Source: Lachnospiraceae bacterium (GTDB lineage Bacteria; Bacillota_A; Clostridia; Lachnospirales; Lachnospiraceae). From it: a stretch of 25,646 nucleotides of DNA. The stretch spans positions 1 through 25,646 of the forward strand of contig JAFOYH010000133.1 in the NCBI GenBank assembly GCA_017391465.1, given 5' to 3'. Below the pieces are notes generated by a model, which had not been told where the DNA came from, ran no database searches, and worked only from the letters and a program-made list of their open reading frames with translations. Positions 1-8,174 of the stretch are shown piece after piece (position 1 is the stretch's first letter; every line of letters starts with the position of its first letter). Made by a program: the position numbers and the translations under genes.

Positions 1-35
1 ACTCTTGGACTTCCATTCAACATTAATACTTTCAT
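1..35 (-). CDS. Partial flavodoxin-like NAD(P)H-dependent FMN reductase (N-terminus only)
   Basis: Only the first 11 codons lie in the window and the gene continues past the left edge. They read MKVLMLNGSPR, the usual opening of the NADPH-dependent FMN reductase / flavodoxin-fold family: a hydrophobic first strand followed by the NGSPR loop that holds the FMN phosphate. The ATG at 35 is preceded by GGAGGAATTAAA, a strong Shine-Dalgarno at good spacing. The gene lies 23 bases downstream of the alkyltransferase-like gene on the same strand, so the two may be co-transcribed. The family call rests on one motif, so subfamily and substrate cannot be stated. Confidence 0.72.
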   Translation of the reverse strand, partial: MKVLMLNGSPR

Positions 36-58
36 TTTAATTCCTCCATTCAAATATA

Positions 59-358
59 CTATATATCATGGCAATATTTTTCCAAATCCACGGTTCCATC
101 GTCCTTAAACACGATGCCTTCTTCTTCCAGTCGTTTTCTTTGTACTTCACGACCTCCAAAGGCATAAGCGCTGGAAAGTTCGCCTTTTCTATTCACAACT
201 CTGTGACAGGGAATATGTTCCGGATCCGGGTTCTTATGCAAAACATTTCCGACAACCCGTGCCAGATGTTTATTGCCAAGAAACTCAGCAATCTGCCCAT
301 AAGTTACAACTTTCCCCTCGGGAATGGTCTTTAAAACCTCGTATACACTTATATTCAT
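59..358 (-). CDS. MGMT-family O6-alkylguanine alkyltransferase domain protein
   Basis: At 99 residues this is only the C-terminal DNA-binding and active-site domain of O6-alkylguanine-DNA alkyltransferase, without the N-terminal RNase H-like domain of full-length Ogt/Ada-C. The N-terminal part has the family's IPEGKVVTYGQIA stretch (residues 12-24). The active-site motif PCHRV is intact with Cys51, so by family knowledge it could transfer an alkyl group to itself, unlike alkyltransferase-like ATL proteins in which that cysteine is replaced (often by Trp). The likely role is repair or recognition of O6-alkylated guanine. The start is the only reasonable Met, but its Shine-Dalgarno is weak. It is followed closely by the FMN-reductase-like gene. 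Confidence 0.88.
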   Translation of the reverse strand: MNISVYEVLKTIPEGKVVTYGQIAEFLGNKHLARVVGNVLHKNPDPEHIPCHRVVNRKGELSSAYAFGGREVQRKRLEEEGIVFKDDGTVDLEKYCHDI

Positions 359-406
359 TTGTTACACCATCTAATTCTCAATTCTATGTTATCATTTGAT
401 ACAATT

Positions 407-1336
407 TTATACGGTCATTATCCAATTTGCAATGTCGCCAATAACCGCTTCACCAATATGCTGTTCAACGCTATATTCTTTTTTGGCTTGCGTAATATCT
501 GCGTATATAGCAGGAACAAATACATGATTCAGATTTTTATATAATTTGAAGGTTACATTCGGTCTGTCTCCTATTATCTGCTGATAAGCAGCAAAATCCT
601 TATCCGCTTTTGCTTGAAAATCCTTATCTCCCTGCATGATCAACATTGGTTTTTGACTATTCGTCAAATAATCCGACACCGCATGTTCTCCCATTTCTTT
701 AAAGTAATACAGGGTTGTTCCTCCGCCAACTTTCTTTTTCTTGGCTTCTTCATCAGTCAGTTCATACATACCATCAAATGTACGGCGAAGTTTATCGATC
801 TGTTTTTCAACCAGCTTTCGTGCCAGACCTTTCATCACAGATAATGCTTCTTCGGACTGTTCAATGAGTATTTCTTCTAATTTGCGCGGCGTACCTGCCA
901 TCAAAATAAGACCTTTGTAATTTCCACCTTCTGCATCAATTCGTGGAGCCAACATCCCACCCATACTATGTCCGATAATAAATATTTTTTCAGAATCAAT
1001 GCGAGGATCTTTCCTTAAAATTTCCGTAGCAAAAATGGCATCCTCAATGGTCTCTTCTTTTACGGTAATCGGATTCTTTTTATTTCTTATCATCTTAAAT
1101 CCATGCACAAAAGAACGTTTGTCATATCGAATGGATGCAATACCATATTTCGCCAATCCTTCGGCCATATCTTTAAAAGGTGTTACTTTTCCGATTTTTT
1201 CATCCATATTGCTTGAACCCGAACCATGAACAAACACAACTGCTGGTACCGGTTTCTCTATATAATCTGGCAATGTCAATAAACCATTCAATGGATAATG
1301 CGTATTTTCTCCGATGATCACTTTTTCTTTTATCAT
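407..1336 (-). CDS. Alpha/beta hydrolase (prolyl-oligopeptidase/DLH-like)
   Basis: A 309-residue protein with an alpha/beta-hydrolase layout. It has an oxyanion-loop HGSGSS at about 37-42, the nucleophile elbow GHSMGG with Ser124, a candidate acid in GDKD (Asp237) and a candidate base in LNH (His271). A charged helical cap of about 60 residues lies between the nucleophile and the acid (roughly 150-210). There is no signal peptide, so it should be cytosolic. It is most likely an esterase or acyl hydrolase of small substrates; the sequence does not give the substrate. The ATG follows GGAGGTAATTGCT, a strong ribosome site. A weak promoter-like TTGACT overlaps the stop of the upstream methyltransferase gene, so the gene may have its own transcript. 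Confidence 0.85.
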   Translation of the reverse strand: MIKEKVIIGENTHYPLNGLLTLPDYIEKPVPAVVFVHGSGSSNMDEKIGKVTPFKDMAEGLAKYGIASIRYDKRSFVHGFKMIRNKKNPITVKEETIEDAIFATEILRKDPRIDSEKIFIIGHSMGGMLAPRIDAEGGNYKGLILMAGTPRKLEEILIEQSEEALSVMKGLARKLVEKQIDKLRRTFDGMYELTDEEAKKKKVGGGTTLYYFKEMGEHAVSDYLTNSQKPMLIMQGDKDFQAKADKDFAAYQQIIGDRPNVTFKLYKNLNHVFVPAIYADITQAKKEYSVEQHIGEAVIGDIANWIMTV

Positions 1337-1400
1337 AGCAATTACCTCCTGCTGTCAATCACATTATGCCTCTATAATAAACGTTCCATAAAGTGGAAAG

Positions 1401-2192
1401 TCAACCGGTTCTGGAAAATTCATACATTCGATACATCGATTTTGCAAAACTTCCGGCAAACAGATTTTTAAATATTTTTCTTTCCATTCCCTGAAGCTCA
1501 TTTATATATTTTTGCGGTGTCATATCATATTCTTTTTCAAATTTCAGCCCTGATTTATCTGCCAAACCAACCGGATCATCACAACCGTAAACAACCGTTA
1601 CACCCACCTCATTGATCGGGTTTTTATATTTGGACACTTGTGCAGCTTTTTCGGTATAACAATCCATCAAAATACATACGGATTTAAAATGCCCCGAAAG
1701 ACTCGACAATAAGTTCACCAGTTCATCTGGCTTAAAGTACATACTGACACCCTCGAGAACAATGATGGCATCCTGCTCTGGTGCAATATGTTCTTTCCAA
1801 GTATCCTTTCGCATATCTGCTGCGATCATATGATAATATTTGGATTCGACATAAAACTTACGTCTTTCTTCGACAACCTCCGGAAAATCAATATCATACC
1901 ATAGGGTATTCTCTGCAGAAACTCTTTCAATTCGACTGTCCAAACCACATCCGATATGCAAAACAATGGCCTTTGGATTCTTTTTAAGTTCTTGTTCCAC
2001 CCATAAATCATAAATTGCTGCACGCATCGACATATAATATGCCAGCCATTTGGACTTTGCTTTTCCTTTAAGCTCAAAATTCATCTGATTCCATATTTCT
2101 TCTGCTTTTTTGTCACGAAGAATGATGTTTTTCCTGCTTACATATGCTTTTCCGTACAACGGAATATATAACGTCTTATTTACATTATTCAT
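1401..2192 (-). CDS. Class I SAM-dependent methyltransferase, TcmP / leucine carboxyl methyltransferase family
   Basis: About 263 residues. The N-terminal segment (TLYIPLYGKAYVSRK) followed by an AEEIW motif and the nucleotide-binding loop LHIGCGLDSR are typical of the TcmP/LCM-type methyltransferases, which methylate a carboxyl or hydroxyl group of a small molecule. An acidic strand end (WYDIDFPEV) and a motif around VLEGVSMYF complete the fold. The start at 2192 is chosen because GGAGG lies 11 bases before it; the ATG 18 bases further upstream has no ribosome site. No polyketide or natural-product genes are nearby, so the substrate is unknown. The gene ends 64 bases before the hydrolase start. 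Confidence 0.85.
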   Translation of the reverse strand: MNNVNKTLYIPLYGKAYVSRKNIILRDKKAEEIWNQMNFELKGKAKSKWLAYYMSMRAAIYDLWVEQELKKNPKAIVLHIGCGLDSRIERVSAENTLWYDIDFPEVVEERRKFYVESKYYHMIAADMRKDTWKEHIAPEQDAIIVLEGVSMYFKPDELVNLLSSLSGHFKSVCILMDCYTEKAAQVSKYKNPINEVGVTVVYGCDDPVGLADKSGLKFEKEYDMTPQKYINELQGMERKIFKNLFAGSFAKSMYRMYEFSRTG

Positions 2193-2338
2193 CCTATCTG
2201 TCGCCTCCATTTGTATAATTCATCTTACAATTTTTCCCACATCCTTTCAATGCAATATTTTCTATTCAACACAGAATTTACATCGTATAATATATTTGAC
2301 GGCTTCTTAATCATACATAAAAGAAAGCGAGGTTTTCT

Positions 2339-2893
2339 ATGAATCCCAAAACACGCTGTAAGTGGTGTAATTTAAAAAATCCAATCTACATCGATTATCA
2401 CGATAACGAATGGTGCAAACCCAATTTCGATGATGCTTATCTTTATGAAATGCTCATATTAGAATCTTTTCAGGCGGGACTGTCCTGGGAATGTGTATTA
2501 AATAAAAGAGAAAGTTTTAGAAAAGCCTACGATCACTTTGATGTGGACAGCGTATGTTCTTACGATACAGAGAAAATTCATACACTGCTTGATAATTCCG
2601 GCATTATCCGAAACAAATTAAAAATCCATGCCAGCATCACTAACAGTCGTATTTTTAAAGACATCACCCAAGAGTTTGGTTCTTTTTACAACTACTTAAA
2701 GACCTTTACAAACGATAAAATTCTTTACGAAACAAATCAAACAACCAACGCTCTTTCTGATGCTATTTCCAAAGATTTAAAAAAACGCGGCATGAAGTAT
2801 GTCGGATCAACCATTATTTATTCTTATCTGCAGGCCATTGGAATCATCTACTCGCATGACCCGGAATGTTATCTTCATAAAGAAAATCTATAG
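2339..2893 (+). CDS. tag: DNA-3-methyladenine glycosylase I
   Basis: At 184 residues it has the normal length for Tag. The protein removes 3-methyladenine from alkylated DNA as the first step of base excision repair. The N-terminal RCKWC segment (Cys7/Cys10) and YHDNEW (His21) plus the C-terminal pair His173 and Cys177 match the zinc site of this family, and the segment around FQAGLSWECVLNKRE is its hallmark. GCGAGG precedes the ATG at good spacing. A TATAAT at 2286-2291 is a likely -10 box, with no clear -35. It is divergent from the methyltransferase gene and convergent with the ABC transporter, which it meets at a shared hairpin. Confidence 0.95.
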   Translation: MNPKTRCKWCNLKNPIYIDYHDNEWCKPNFDDAYLYEMLILESFQAGLSWECVLNKRESFRKAYDHFDVDSVCSYDTEKIHTLLDNSGIIRNKLKIHASITNSRIFKDITQEFGSFYNYLKTFTNDKILYETNQTTNALSDAISKDLKKRGMKYVGSTIIYSYLQAIGIIYSHDPECYLHKENL

Positions 2894-2909
2894 TTTTATC
2901 ATTACAAAC

Positions 2910-2964
2910 AAAAAGTCTCCATGGAAACTGAGGTTCTTTTCCTCAACTTCCACGAAGACTTTTA
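2910..2964. terminator. Bidirectional hairpin terminator between tag and the ABC operon
   Basis: The outer arms AAAAGTCT and AGACTTTT pair perfectly. They are followed inward by an imperfect stretch (TGGAA with TTCCA) and an inner TGAGG/CCTCA stem. T-rich runs flank both sides, so it could end both the plus-strand glycosylase gene and the minus-strand transporter operon. Confidence 0.75.
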
Positions 2965-2986
2965 TCATACTTTTTAATTTAAACGA

Positions 2987-3727
2987 TTATCCCTGAACAA
3001 ATCGATTTAAAAATTCTTTTGTCTGTTCACTCTTGGCATTGCCAAAAATCTGAGAAGGCGGACCTTCTTCCACGATCACACCATTCGCCATATACACCAC
3101 ATGACTGGAAACATCACGGGCAAATGCCATTTCATGAGTAACGATCATCATCGTCAAACCTTCTTCAGCAAGCTTTTTCATAACTGCAAGAACTTCGCCA
3201 ACCATCTGAGGATCGAGTGCAGATGTCGGTTCATCAAAGAGAAGGATTTCCGGTTCCATTGCAAGAGCTCTTGCAATAGCCACACGCTGTTTCTGACCAC
3301 CGGAAAGCTGACGCGGTTTCGCGTTAATATAAGGTGCCATACCTACTTTTTCAAGATAATACATGGCATTCTTACGTGCTGTTTCAGAATCTTTTTTCAA
3401 CACAACTTCCTGTCCAACCATACAGTTTTTAAGAACTGTCATGTTATTAAACAAGTTAAAGCTCTGGAACACCATTCCAACTTTCGCACGATAAGCGGCT
3501 TCATTCATACGCTGTTCCATCATATTCAATCCATGATACACAATTTCACCGGATGTAGGCTCTTCAAGAAAATTGACACATCGAAGCAATGTGGATTTAC
3601 CCGAACCGGACGCACCGATAATACAGGTAACATCCCCTTTATTTACAGAAAAATCTATATCTCGGAGGACAACGTTTTTACCAAAGGCTTTACTCAAATG
3701 ACGAATTTCTAAAATCTTTTCTCCCAT
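2987..3727 (-). CDS. Polar amino-acid ABC transporter ATP-binding protein (GlnQ-like)
   Basis: A 246-residue ATPase of the polar amino-acid uptake family. Visible motifs in order: Walker [10 protein letters not shown] (38-46), Q-loop FQSFNLF (87-93), signature LSGGQ (141-145) followed by [10 protein letters not shown], Walker B ILLFDE (161-166) and H-loop His198. It should dimerise at the cytoplasmic face and power import through the permease encoded just upstream. The ATG is 3 bases past the permease stop and AAGGAGG lies inside the permease's last codons, so translation is probably coupled. It is the last gene of a binding protein-permease-ATPase operon. Confidence 0.95.
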   Translation of the reverse strand: MGEKILEIRHLSKAFGKNVVLRDIDFSVNKGDVTCIIGASGSGKSTLLRCVNFLEEPTSGEIVYHGLNMMEQRMNEAAYRAKVGMVFQSFNLFNNMTVLKNCMVGQEVVLKKDSETARKNAMYYLEKVGMAPYINAKPRQLSGGQKQRVAIARALAMEPEILLFDEPTSALDPQMVGEVLAVMKKLAEEGLTMMIVTHEMAFARDVSSHVVYMANGVIVEEGPPSQIFGNAKSEQTKEFLNRFVQG

Positions 3728-3729
3728 GA

Positions 3730-4524
3730 TTATTCATCCTCCTTCTTTTCTTTCTTTTTAAAGCTATACATCCCGCTGGTATGTGCCAGTGTATCGGTTG
3801 TTGCAAGATCATAGCTGTCCGGACCGTCCAGTTTATTTTCCCATACACGCAAAATTCTGGAACATGTAAATGTCAGAATAAAATAAATCACCATGGCAAT
3901 AGCAAAAGACTCAAAGTAGAGATATTTTGCACCGGCAACACCTTTTGTTGTATAGAAAAGTTCTACAGTACCGATAATGGACAATACACACGTATCTTTA
4001 ATATTAATAATCAGGTTGTTACCGATCTGAGGCATAATATTACGGAGTGCCTGTGGCATGATAACATGAATCATCGTCTGAACATGGTTCATACCGATAG
4101 CCTTTGCTCCTTCTGTCTGTCCCGGATCAATGGATAAAATACCGCCTCGCACCGTTTCAGCCATGTACGCACCTGTATTGATCGATACAATAAAGAATGC
4201 AGCAAACCACATGGACATGTTGATATCAAACACAGCTGCGGAACCAAAGTAAATAAACATAGCCTGAGCCATCATAGGTGTTCCGCGGAAAATTTCAACA
4301 TAGGCTGCTAAAATAAAATTAACAATTTTCAAAATACCACGTTTGACAATATGGTCCTTTTTAGAAACAGGAATGGTCTGAACAACCCCTACTGCAAAAC
4401 CAATGATACATCCGATAAATGTACCCACAAGCGCAATAACCATTGTAACGCCGGCACCACGAACAAAAGACATTCCGTATTCTTCAACCAACATCATGAT
4501 TTTTCCCATAAAGGTATCTGGCAT
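3730..4524 (-). CDS. Polar amino-acid ABC transporter permease
   Basis: A 264-residue integral membrane permease of the HisM/GlnP family. Hydrophobic spans run from about residue 20 onward, and the cytoplasmic EAA-loop appears as [22 protein letters not shown], with FRGTPMMAQ as the usual family motif. The start at 4524 (MPDTFMGK) is preceded by AAAGGGGGAAAACACG, a proper ribosome site. A longer in-frame extension to 4653 would overlap the binding-protein gene and read through an intercistronic hairpin as protein, so I reject it. The C-terminus is a charged, Lys/Glu-rich tail. A single permease gene implies a homodimeric channel. Confidence 0.93.
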   Translation of the reverse strand: MPDTFMGKIMMLVEEYGMSFVRGAGVTMVIALVGTFIGCIIGFAVGVVQTIPVSKKDHIVKRGILKIVNFILAAYVEIFRGTPMMAQAMFIYFGSAAVFDINMSMWFAAFFIVSINTGAYMAETVRGGILSIDPGQTEGAKAIGMNHVQTMIHVIMPQALRNIMPQIGNNLIINIKDTCVLSIIGTVELFYTTKGVAGAKYLYFESFAIAMVIYFILTFTCSRILRVWENKLDGPDSYDLATTDTLAHTSGMYSFKKKEKKEDE

Positions 4525-4571
4525 CGTGTTTTCCCCCTTTGTATATATAACTTTCCTTTTATGCACAGAAA

Positions 4572-4595
4572 GCACGGAGACCAGAGTCTCCGTGC
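4572..4595 (-). repeat. Perfect 10-bp intercistronic hairpin
   Basis: GCACGGAGAC and its exact complement flank a 4-base loop in the gap between the binding-protein and permease genes. On the minus strand no real T-run follows, so it is not a strong terminator. It could slow 3' exonucleases and keep the binding-protein mRNA more abundant than the rest, as is known for some periplasmic/lipoprotein binding-protein operons. Confidence 0.7.
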
Positions 4596-4618
4596 CTGCA
4601 CACTTCATGTTTCTTTCA

Positions 4619-5494
4619 TTATTCAGCAAGTGGCTGAACAGCAATCGCATCATTCATCATCTGAACGAAATCATCTTCTGTAAGTTCTGCAAGAACGTTA
4701 TTAATTTCAGCTGTTAAAGCATTACCTTTCTTCAAAGAAATACCAATATTGATTTCTTCTTCAGAAACTTCAAAAGCACCATCTGTACCAGAGAAATCTA
4801 ATAATGCAAAATCCGGATAAGCAATCAACGCTGCCATACCTGTAGGCATATCTGTTACGACGAGATCACATTTGCCAGAAGAAAGGGCAACTAACATTGC
4901 TGGTGCAGACTCCTGCGCTGGTAAAATATCTGCATCCGGAATCTGTGGGAGACATACATCATACCATACTGTATTCTGCTGGGATGTACATACCGCACCT
5001 GCTAAATCTTCAACGCTTTTTGCATCTTTAAAAGCACCATCTTTCTTTACTAAAGAAATAATGGATGCATAATAATAAGGTGTTGTAAAGTCAACCTGCT
5101 GTAAACGATCGGCTGTGATGGACTGACCGGCGATAACACAGTCCACTGTACCGGACTGAACTGCAGGAACTAAAGAATCCCAGTCAAGTTTTACGATTTC
5201 AAGTTCAAGGCCAAGTTGATCCGCAACGTATTTTGCCATCATAACGTCATAACCATATGCGAAGTCTGAACTGTCAGCAATTGGAACAGCACCGTTTTCA
5301 TCTGTAGACTGTGTCCAGTTATATGGTGCATAACCACATTCCATAGCTACTTTTAATACACCGTCTTCAACGGTAAGACTGTCCGAAGCTGCAACTTCTG
5401 TTTCTTTTTTTCCGCCACCGCATCCTGTAAGAATGCCGCATACCATAACGCCTGTCATTGCTAATGCAAAGAGTTTTTTCATGTAATTTTTCAT
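4619..5494 (-). CDS. Amino-acid ABC transporter substrate-binding lipoprotein
   Basis: A family 3 extracellular solute-binding protein. It opens with a Lys-containing signal sequence and lipobox LTGC, giving a lipidated Cys25. The body contains the family's GYDVMMAKYVADQLG stretch and the later hinge-lobe features, consistent with a polar amino-acid ligand, but specificity cannot be read. The start at 5494 (MKNYMKKL) is chosen because AAGGA lies 9 bases before it; the ATG at 5503 directly abuts that site. It is the first gene of the importer operon, behind a TTGACT-17-TATAAT promoter and a short leader of about 40 bases. Confidence 0.94.
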   Translation of the reverse strand: MKNYMKKLFALAMTGVMVCGILTGCGGGKKETEVAASDSLTVEDGVLKVAMECGYAPYNWTQSTDENGAVPIADSSDFAYGYDVMMAKYVADQLGLELEIVKLDWDSLVPAVQSGTVDCVIAGQSITADRLQQVDFTTPYYYASIISLVKKDGAFKDAKSVEDLAGAVCTSQQNTVWYDVCLPQIPDADILPAQESAPAMLVALSSGKCDLVVTDMPTGMAALIAYPDFALLDFSGTDGAFEVSEEEINIGISLKKGNALTAEINNVLAELTEDDFVQMMNDAIAVQPLAE

Positions 5495-5539
5495 GTTCCC
5501 CATTCCTTTTCTTTCATATAGTAAAGTTATCTTTCCTAG

Positions 5540-5568
5540 ATTATAAATGCTATCTTTTTTAAAGTCAA
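5540..5568 (-). promoter_or_regulatory. Sigma-A type promoter of the amino-acid ABC importer operon
   Basis: On the minus strand TTGACT (5568-5563) and TATAAT (5545-5540) are separated by exactly 17 bases, a near-consensus vegetative promoter. Just upstream, TAACGT occurs twice 16 bases apart (5577-5582 and 5593-5598 on the plus strand), a possible regulator site. Confidence 0.8.
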
Positions 5569-5599
5569 TATCCGCTTAACGTTTCATTACACTAACGTA

Positions 5600-6130
5600 T
5601 CAAAACATCATTATTTTTGTTAGAAGAATACTTAGAACGACCCCCGAAAGCGCAGCAATCAACGCCCCTGCCAGAGTCCATCGCCCTTTCTCAATCTTCT
5701 GAGACATGAAATAGACCGACATCGTATAAATAGAACTCTCCGTACAACTTAAAATCAGTGCGGCCTGCCGTCCCGCCTCGGAATCCACACCATACTGATT
5801 AAAAATATCCAGCATAAGCCCTGTCGCTGCCGTTGAAGAAAACATCTTAATCCCTGTTAACGACAAAATCTCGGGAACAATAGATAACCGCATCAACAGT
5901 GGCTCGCATAACATTCCTATATATGAAAACACATCTGCCGCACGAAGAACTCCCACAGCGGTCAAAAGCCCGATCAATGTGGGTAAAATCCCTAAAACTG
6001 TCTGAAGCCCCGTTCGAACACCTTCCAGAAAAATGTCAAATACGGGCAGCTTCATGGAAATCCCTAAACACACAACATAGAATATTAAAAAAGGAATCAA
6101 TGCATTAGACACAAATAGAATTATATTCAT
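5600..6130 (-). CDS. spmB: Spore maturation protein B
   Basis: About 176 residues of hydrophobic, multi-spanning membrane protein of the nucleoside-recognition (Gate) domain family, matching SpmB. The TGIKMFSSTAATGLMLD and LSCTESSIYTMSVYF segments are characteristic. In Bacillus, SpmA and SpmB are needed for proper spore core dehydration and heat resistance; the transported species is not known. The start at 6130 overlaps the spmA stop in an ATGA arrangement, the usual sign of coupled translation. An ATG 18 bases upstream lacks a ribosome site. It directly follows spmA. Confidence 0.92.
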   Translation of the reverse strand: MNIILFVSNALIPFLIFYVVCLGISMKLPVFDIFLEGVRTGLQTVLGILPTLIGLLTAVGVLRAADVFSYIGMLCEPLLMRLSIVPEILSLTGIKMFSSTAATGLMLDIFNQYGVDSEAGRQAALILSCTESSIYTMSVYFMSQKIEKGRWTLAGALIAALSGVVLSILLTKIMMF

Positions 6131-6732
6131 GGCCGCCGTCCCATCCATTTTACAAAAATCAGCCCAACCAGCGTTGATATGCTTGTCGCAATGATCGCAG
6201 GCAGCACGATTGCTGTCGGCATCTGTGCACCAAACTGGCTGCGATAAGCAATAATGGTCATAGGGATCAATTGGAGGGATGAAACATTAATCACCAAAAA
6301 TGTGCACATTTCCCGACTGGCCACGCCCTTTTCCAAAGCCAGCGGATGCTTTGTTCTGCGCCGTTCTTCCTCCAATTGCTGCAATGCTTCCATAGCCGAT
6401 AAGCCCGTTGGTGTTGACGCCCAGCCAAGACCTAGAATATTCGCCGCAACATTTCCTGCTATGTAACGTTTTGACGGATGGTTTTCCGGAATATGCGGAA
6501 AAAGAAAACGTAAGACTCCATCCATCTTTTCACTCAACAACTCCATCAGTCCTTCGGCTTCTGCAAGACGCATCACACCACTCCACATGGCAACCACTCC
6601 CGCCATTCCAAGCGCATAATCCACACCACTTTTCGCCGAATCCACCAATGCTGTCGATATTTCTGCTGTTTTTCCTGTCACTAATCCGACACCAATCCCC
6701 AATAAAATCATAAAAGCCCATATTCGATTCAC
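6127..6732 (-). CDS. spmA: Spore maturation protein A
   Basis: A 201-residue membrane protein with the SpmA features: N-terminal hydrophobic span (IWAFMILLGIGVGLVTG), a GNVAANILGLGWASTPTGL segment and the TFLVINVSSLQLIPMTIIAYR segment. The start codon is GTG at 6732, behind AAGGGTG at good spacing; the neighbouring ATG is in another frame. It begins the spmAB pair and diverges from abrB across a 164-base AT-rich spacer. Presence of both genes points to an endospore former. Confidence 0.92.
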   Translation of the reverse strand: MNRIWAFMILLGIGVGLVTGKTAEISTALVDSAKSGVDYALGMAGVVAMWSGVMRLAEAEGLMELLSEKMDGVLRFLFPHIPENHPSKRYIAGNVAANILGLGWASTPTGLSAMEALQQLEEERRRTKHPLALEKGVASREMCTFLVINVSSLQLIPMTIIAYRSQFGAQMPTAIVLPAIIATSISTLVGLIFVKWMGRRP

Positions 6733-6773
6733 ATATTTTCACCCTTATTTAATGTCAATTTTATCTTTATGGA

Positions 6774-6791
6774 AATATTTTCAAAAATATT
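6774..6791. repeat. AT-rich palindrome between spmA and abrB
   Basis: AATATTTT and AAAATATT form perfect 8-base arms around a 2-base centre. A second, wider pair GAAATAT/ATATTTC (6772-6778 and 6795-6801) surrounds it. It lies just upstream of the abrB -35 box, in the shared spacer with spmA, so it is a candidate operator. It could also be chance in AT-rich DNA. Confidence 0.45.
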
Positions 6792-6802
6792 CAGATATTT
6801 CA

Positions 6803-6831
6803 TTGACAAAATTTTTTCCTACTGATAAGAT
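6803..6831 (+). promoter_or_regulatory. Promoter of abrB
   Basis: TTGACA (6803-6808), a 17-base spacer and TAAGAT (6826-6831) form a near-consensus vegetative promoter. This leaves a leader of about 60 bases before the abrB ribosome site AGAAAGGAAG. Confidence 0.75.
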
Positions 6832-6896
6832 GGGTTTTGTGGAAAATTCCTGTCACGACAATACGGAATTACATTTAAGAAAGGAAGACATTTGTA

Positions 6897-7160
6897 ATGA
6901 AAAGTACTGGCATTGTAAGAAAATTGGATGAATTGGGCCGTATCACACTTCCAATCGAGCTTCGTCGAAACCTCAATATCAGCGAACGCGACCCTTTGGA
7001 AATTTTTGTCGATGACGAACGTATTATCCTTAAAAAATATCAGCCATGTGACATTTTTACAGGTGAAATGGATGATCTCATTGATTACCAGGGAAAAAAG
7101 GTTTCCAAACATTCAATTTTAGAAATGGCAAAAATAGCCGGCCTAAACATTACTGAATAA
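6897..7160 (+). CDS. abrB: AbrB-type transition-state transcriptional regulator
   Basis: At 87 residues this is a typical AbrB. The N-terminal swapped-hairpin DNA-binding domain (about 1-50) contains MKSTGIVRKLDELGR, then PIELRRNL and EIFVDDERIILKKY, very close to Bacillus AbrB/SpoVT. The C-terminal part is short and diverged. In Bacillus, AbrB represses stationary-phase and sporulation genes during growth. The context supports orthology: it is convergent with rsmI downstream of a holB-ricT-trmN6-rsmI run, as in B. subtilis, and here it is also divergent from spmAB. It has its own near-consensus promoter. Confidence 0.93.
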   Translation: MKSTGIVRKLDELGRITLPIELRRNLNISERDPLEIFVDDERIILKKYQPCDIFTGEMDDLIDYQGKKVSKHSILEMAKIAGLNITE

Positions 7161-7169
7161 ACCGGCTTA

Positions 7170-7275
7170 AAATAAATCCATACTGTGTTCCCCTTTTAGA
7201 CGCAGCATGGTCTATTTGCAGGTGACGTATCGGATATGCCTCTGTTCACACGTCACCTTTCCCCTTTTTCAGGAA
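7170..7275. terminator. Pair of hairpins between convergent abrB and rsmI
   Basis: Two stem-loops fill the gap. The first (about 7170-7217) pairs CCAT/ATGG and CTG/CAG around a 10-base loop, and on the minus strand is followed by ATTTATTTT, suiting rsmI. The second pairs AGGTGACGT (7220-7228) with ACGTCACCT (7250-7258) and is followed on the plus strand by a pyrimidine-rich TTTCCCCTTTTT, suiting abrB. Neither has an ideal T-run. Confidence 0.55.
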
Positions 7276-7311
7276 ATCTTTTACATTTTGCACCTTTTTT
7301 TATCGAACATC

Positions 7312-8160
7312 TCAGTGTTCATTTTGAATCAAATACTGATAGACCTCTCTCTTGGTCATCCCGCGATCCGAAGCAACTGATTTCATTGCTTCTTTTTTTG
7401 TCTGTCCTTTGGACTCATAAAGAGCTACATGAGCTTCAATGGTCATACTTTCCCAGGATGCCTGTCGTTCTTCTTCAAGCACTTTCGGATCAATACCTTC
7501 GACAACAAGCACATATTCTCCGCGGGCATCATTTTCTTCATACCATGCAATAGCTTCTTCAAGTGTCGTCAGCCAATTCTTCTCATGACGTTTTGTAAGT
7601 TCCTTACAGATGGTCAGACGACGATTTCCTACGGCTTCACAGATAACCTTTAATGTCTTATCCAGACGATGTGGTGCCTCATAAAAAATCGTTGTACGCG
7701 TTTCTTTTTTCAAACGTTCCAAAACCACTTCCCGTTCTTTTTTATCCATCGGCAAAAAACCTTCAAAACAAAATCTCCGGGTAGACAATCCGGACATAGT
7801 TAATGCGGTAATACACGCTGCAGGTCCGGGAAGGGATGTCACCTCAATACCTGCTTCATGACAGAATTTAACCAGCTCTTCGCCCGGATCTGAAATTCCA
7901 GGTGTTCCAGCATCTGTTACCAATGCAATATTCTTACCAGCTCTAAGATCTTCTACAAGCACGCGAGCTTTATCGATTTTATTAAATTCATGATAACTGG
8001 TCATAGGTGTCTTTATGTCAAAATGATTTAAAAGCTTAATTGTGTGCCGTGTATCCTCAGCCGCGATCACATCGACATTGCGAAGGGTTTCCAATACACG
8101 AAAAGTAATATCGTCTAAATTGCCGATTGGTGTAGCACATAAATATAATTTTCCTGCCAT
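7312..8160 (-). CDS. rsmI: 16S rRNA (cytidine(1402)-2'-O)-methyltransferase
   Basis: At 282 residues it has the normal length for RsmI, a tetrapyrrole-methylase-fold enzyme that 2'-O-methylates C1402 in the decoding centre of 16S rRNA. Motifs: the N-terminal LYLCATPIGNLDDIT, AEDTRHTIKLL, ALVTDAGTPGISDPG and FYEAPHRLDKTL. The C-terminal third, up to the MTKREVYQYLI segment, is the family's helical extension. It starts 14 bases after trmN6, in the same order as yabB-yabC in B. subtilis, and ends at the hairpin region facing abrB. Confidence 0.96.
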   Translation of the reverse strand: MAGKLYLCATPIGNLDDITFRVLETLRNVDVIAAEDTRHTIKLLNHFDIKTPMTSYHEFNKIDKARVLVEDLRAGKNIALVTDAGTPGISDPGEELVKFCHEAGIEVTSLPGPAACITALTMSGLSTRRFCFEGFLPMDKKEREVVLERLKKETRTTIFYEAPHRLDKTLKVICEAVGNRRLTICKELTKRHEKNWLTTLEEAIAWYEENDARGEYVLVVEGIDPKVLEEERQASWESMTIEAHVALYESKGQTKKEAMKSVASDRGMTKREVYQYLIQNEH

Positions 8161-8174
8161 ATTATCCCATCCTC

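Noticed and set aside
3101..3712. Plus-strand frame of 203 codons opposite the ABC ATPase
   Set aside because: It is fully antisense to a protein with every ATPase motif intact; the composition is His/Phe/Cys-rich as in shadow frames, and no ribosome site precedes it.
4525..4653. N-terminal extension of the permease
   Set aside because: It would translate an intercistronic hairpin and overlap the binding-protein gene. The ATG at 4524 has a proper ribosome site and gives the family's normal start.
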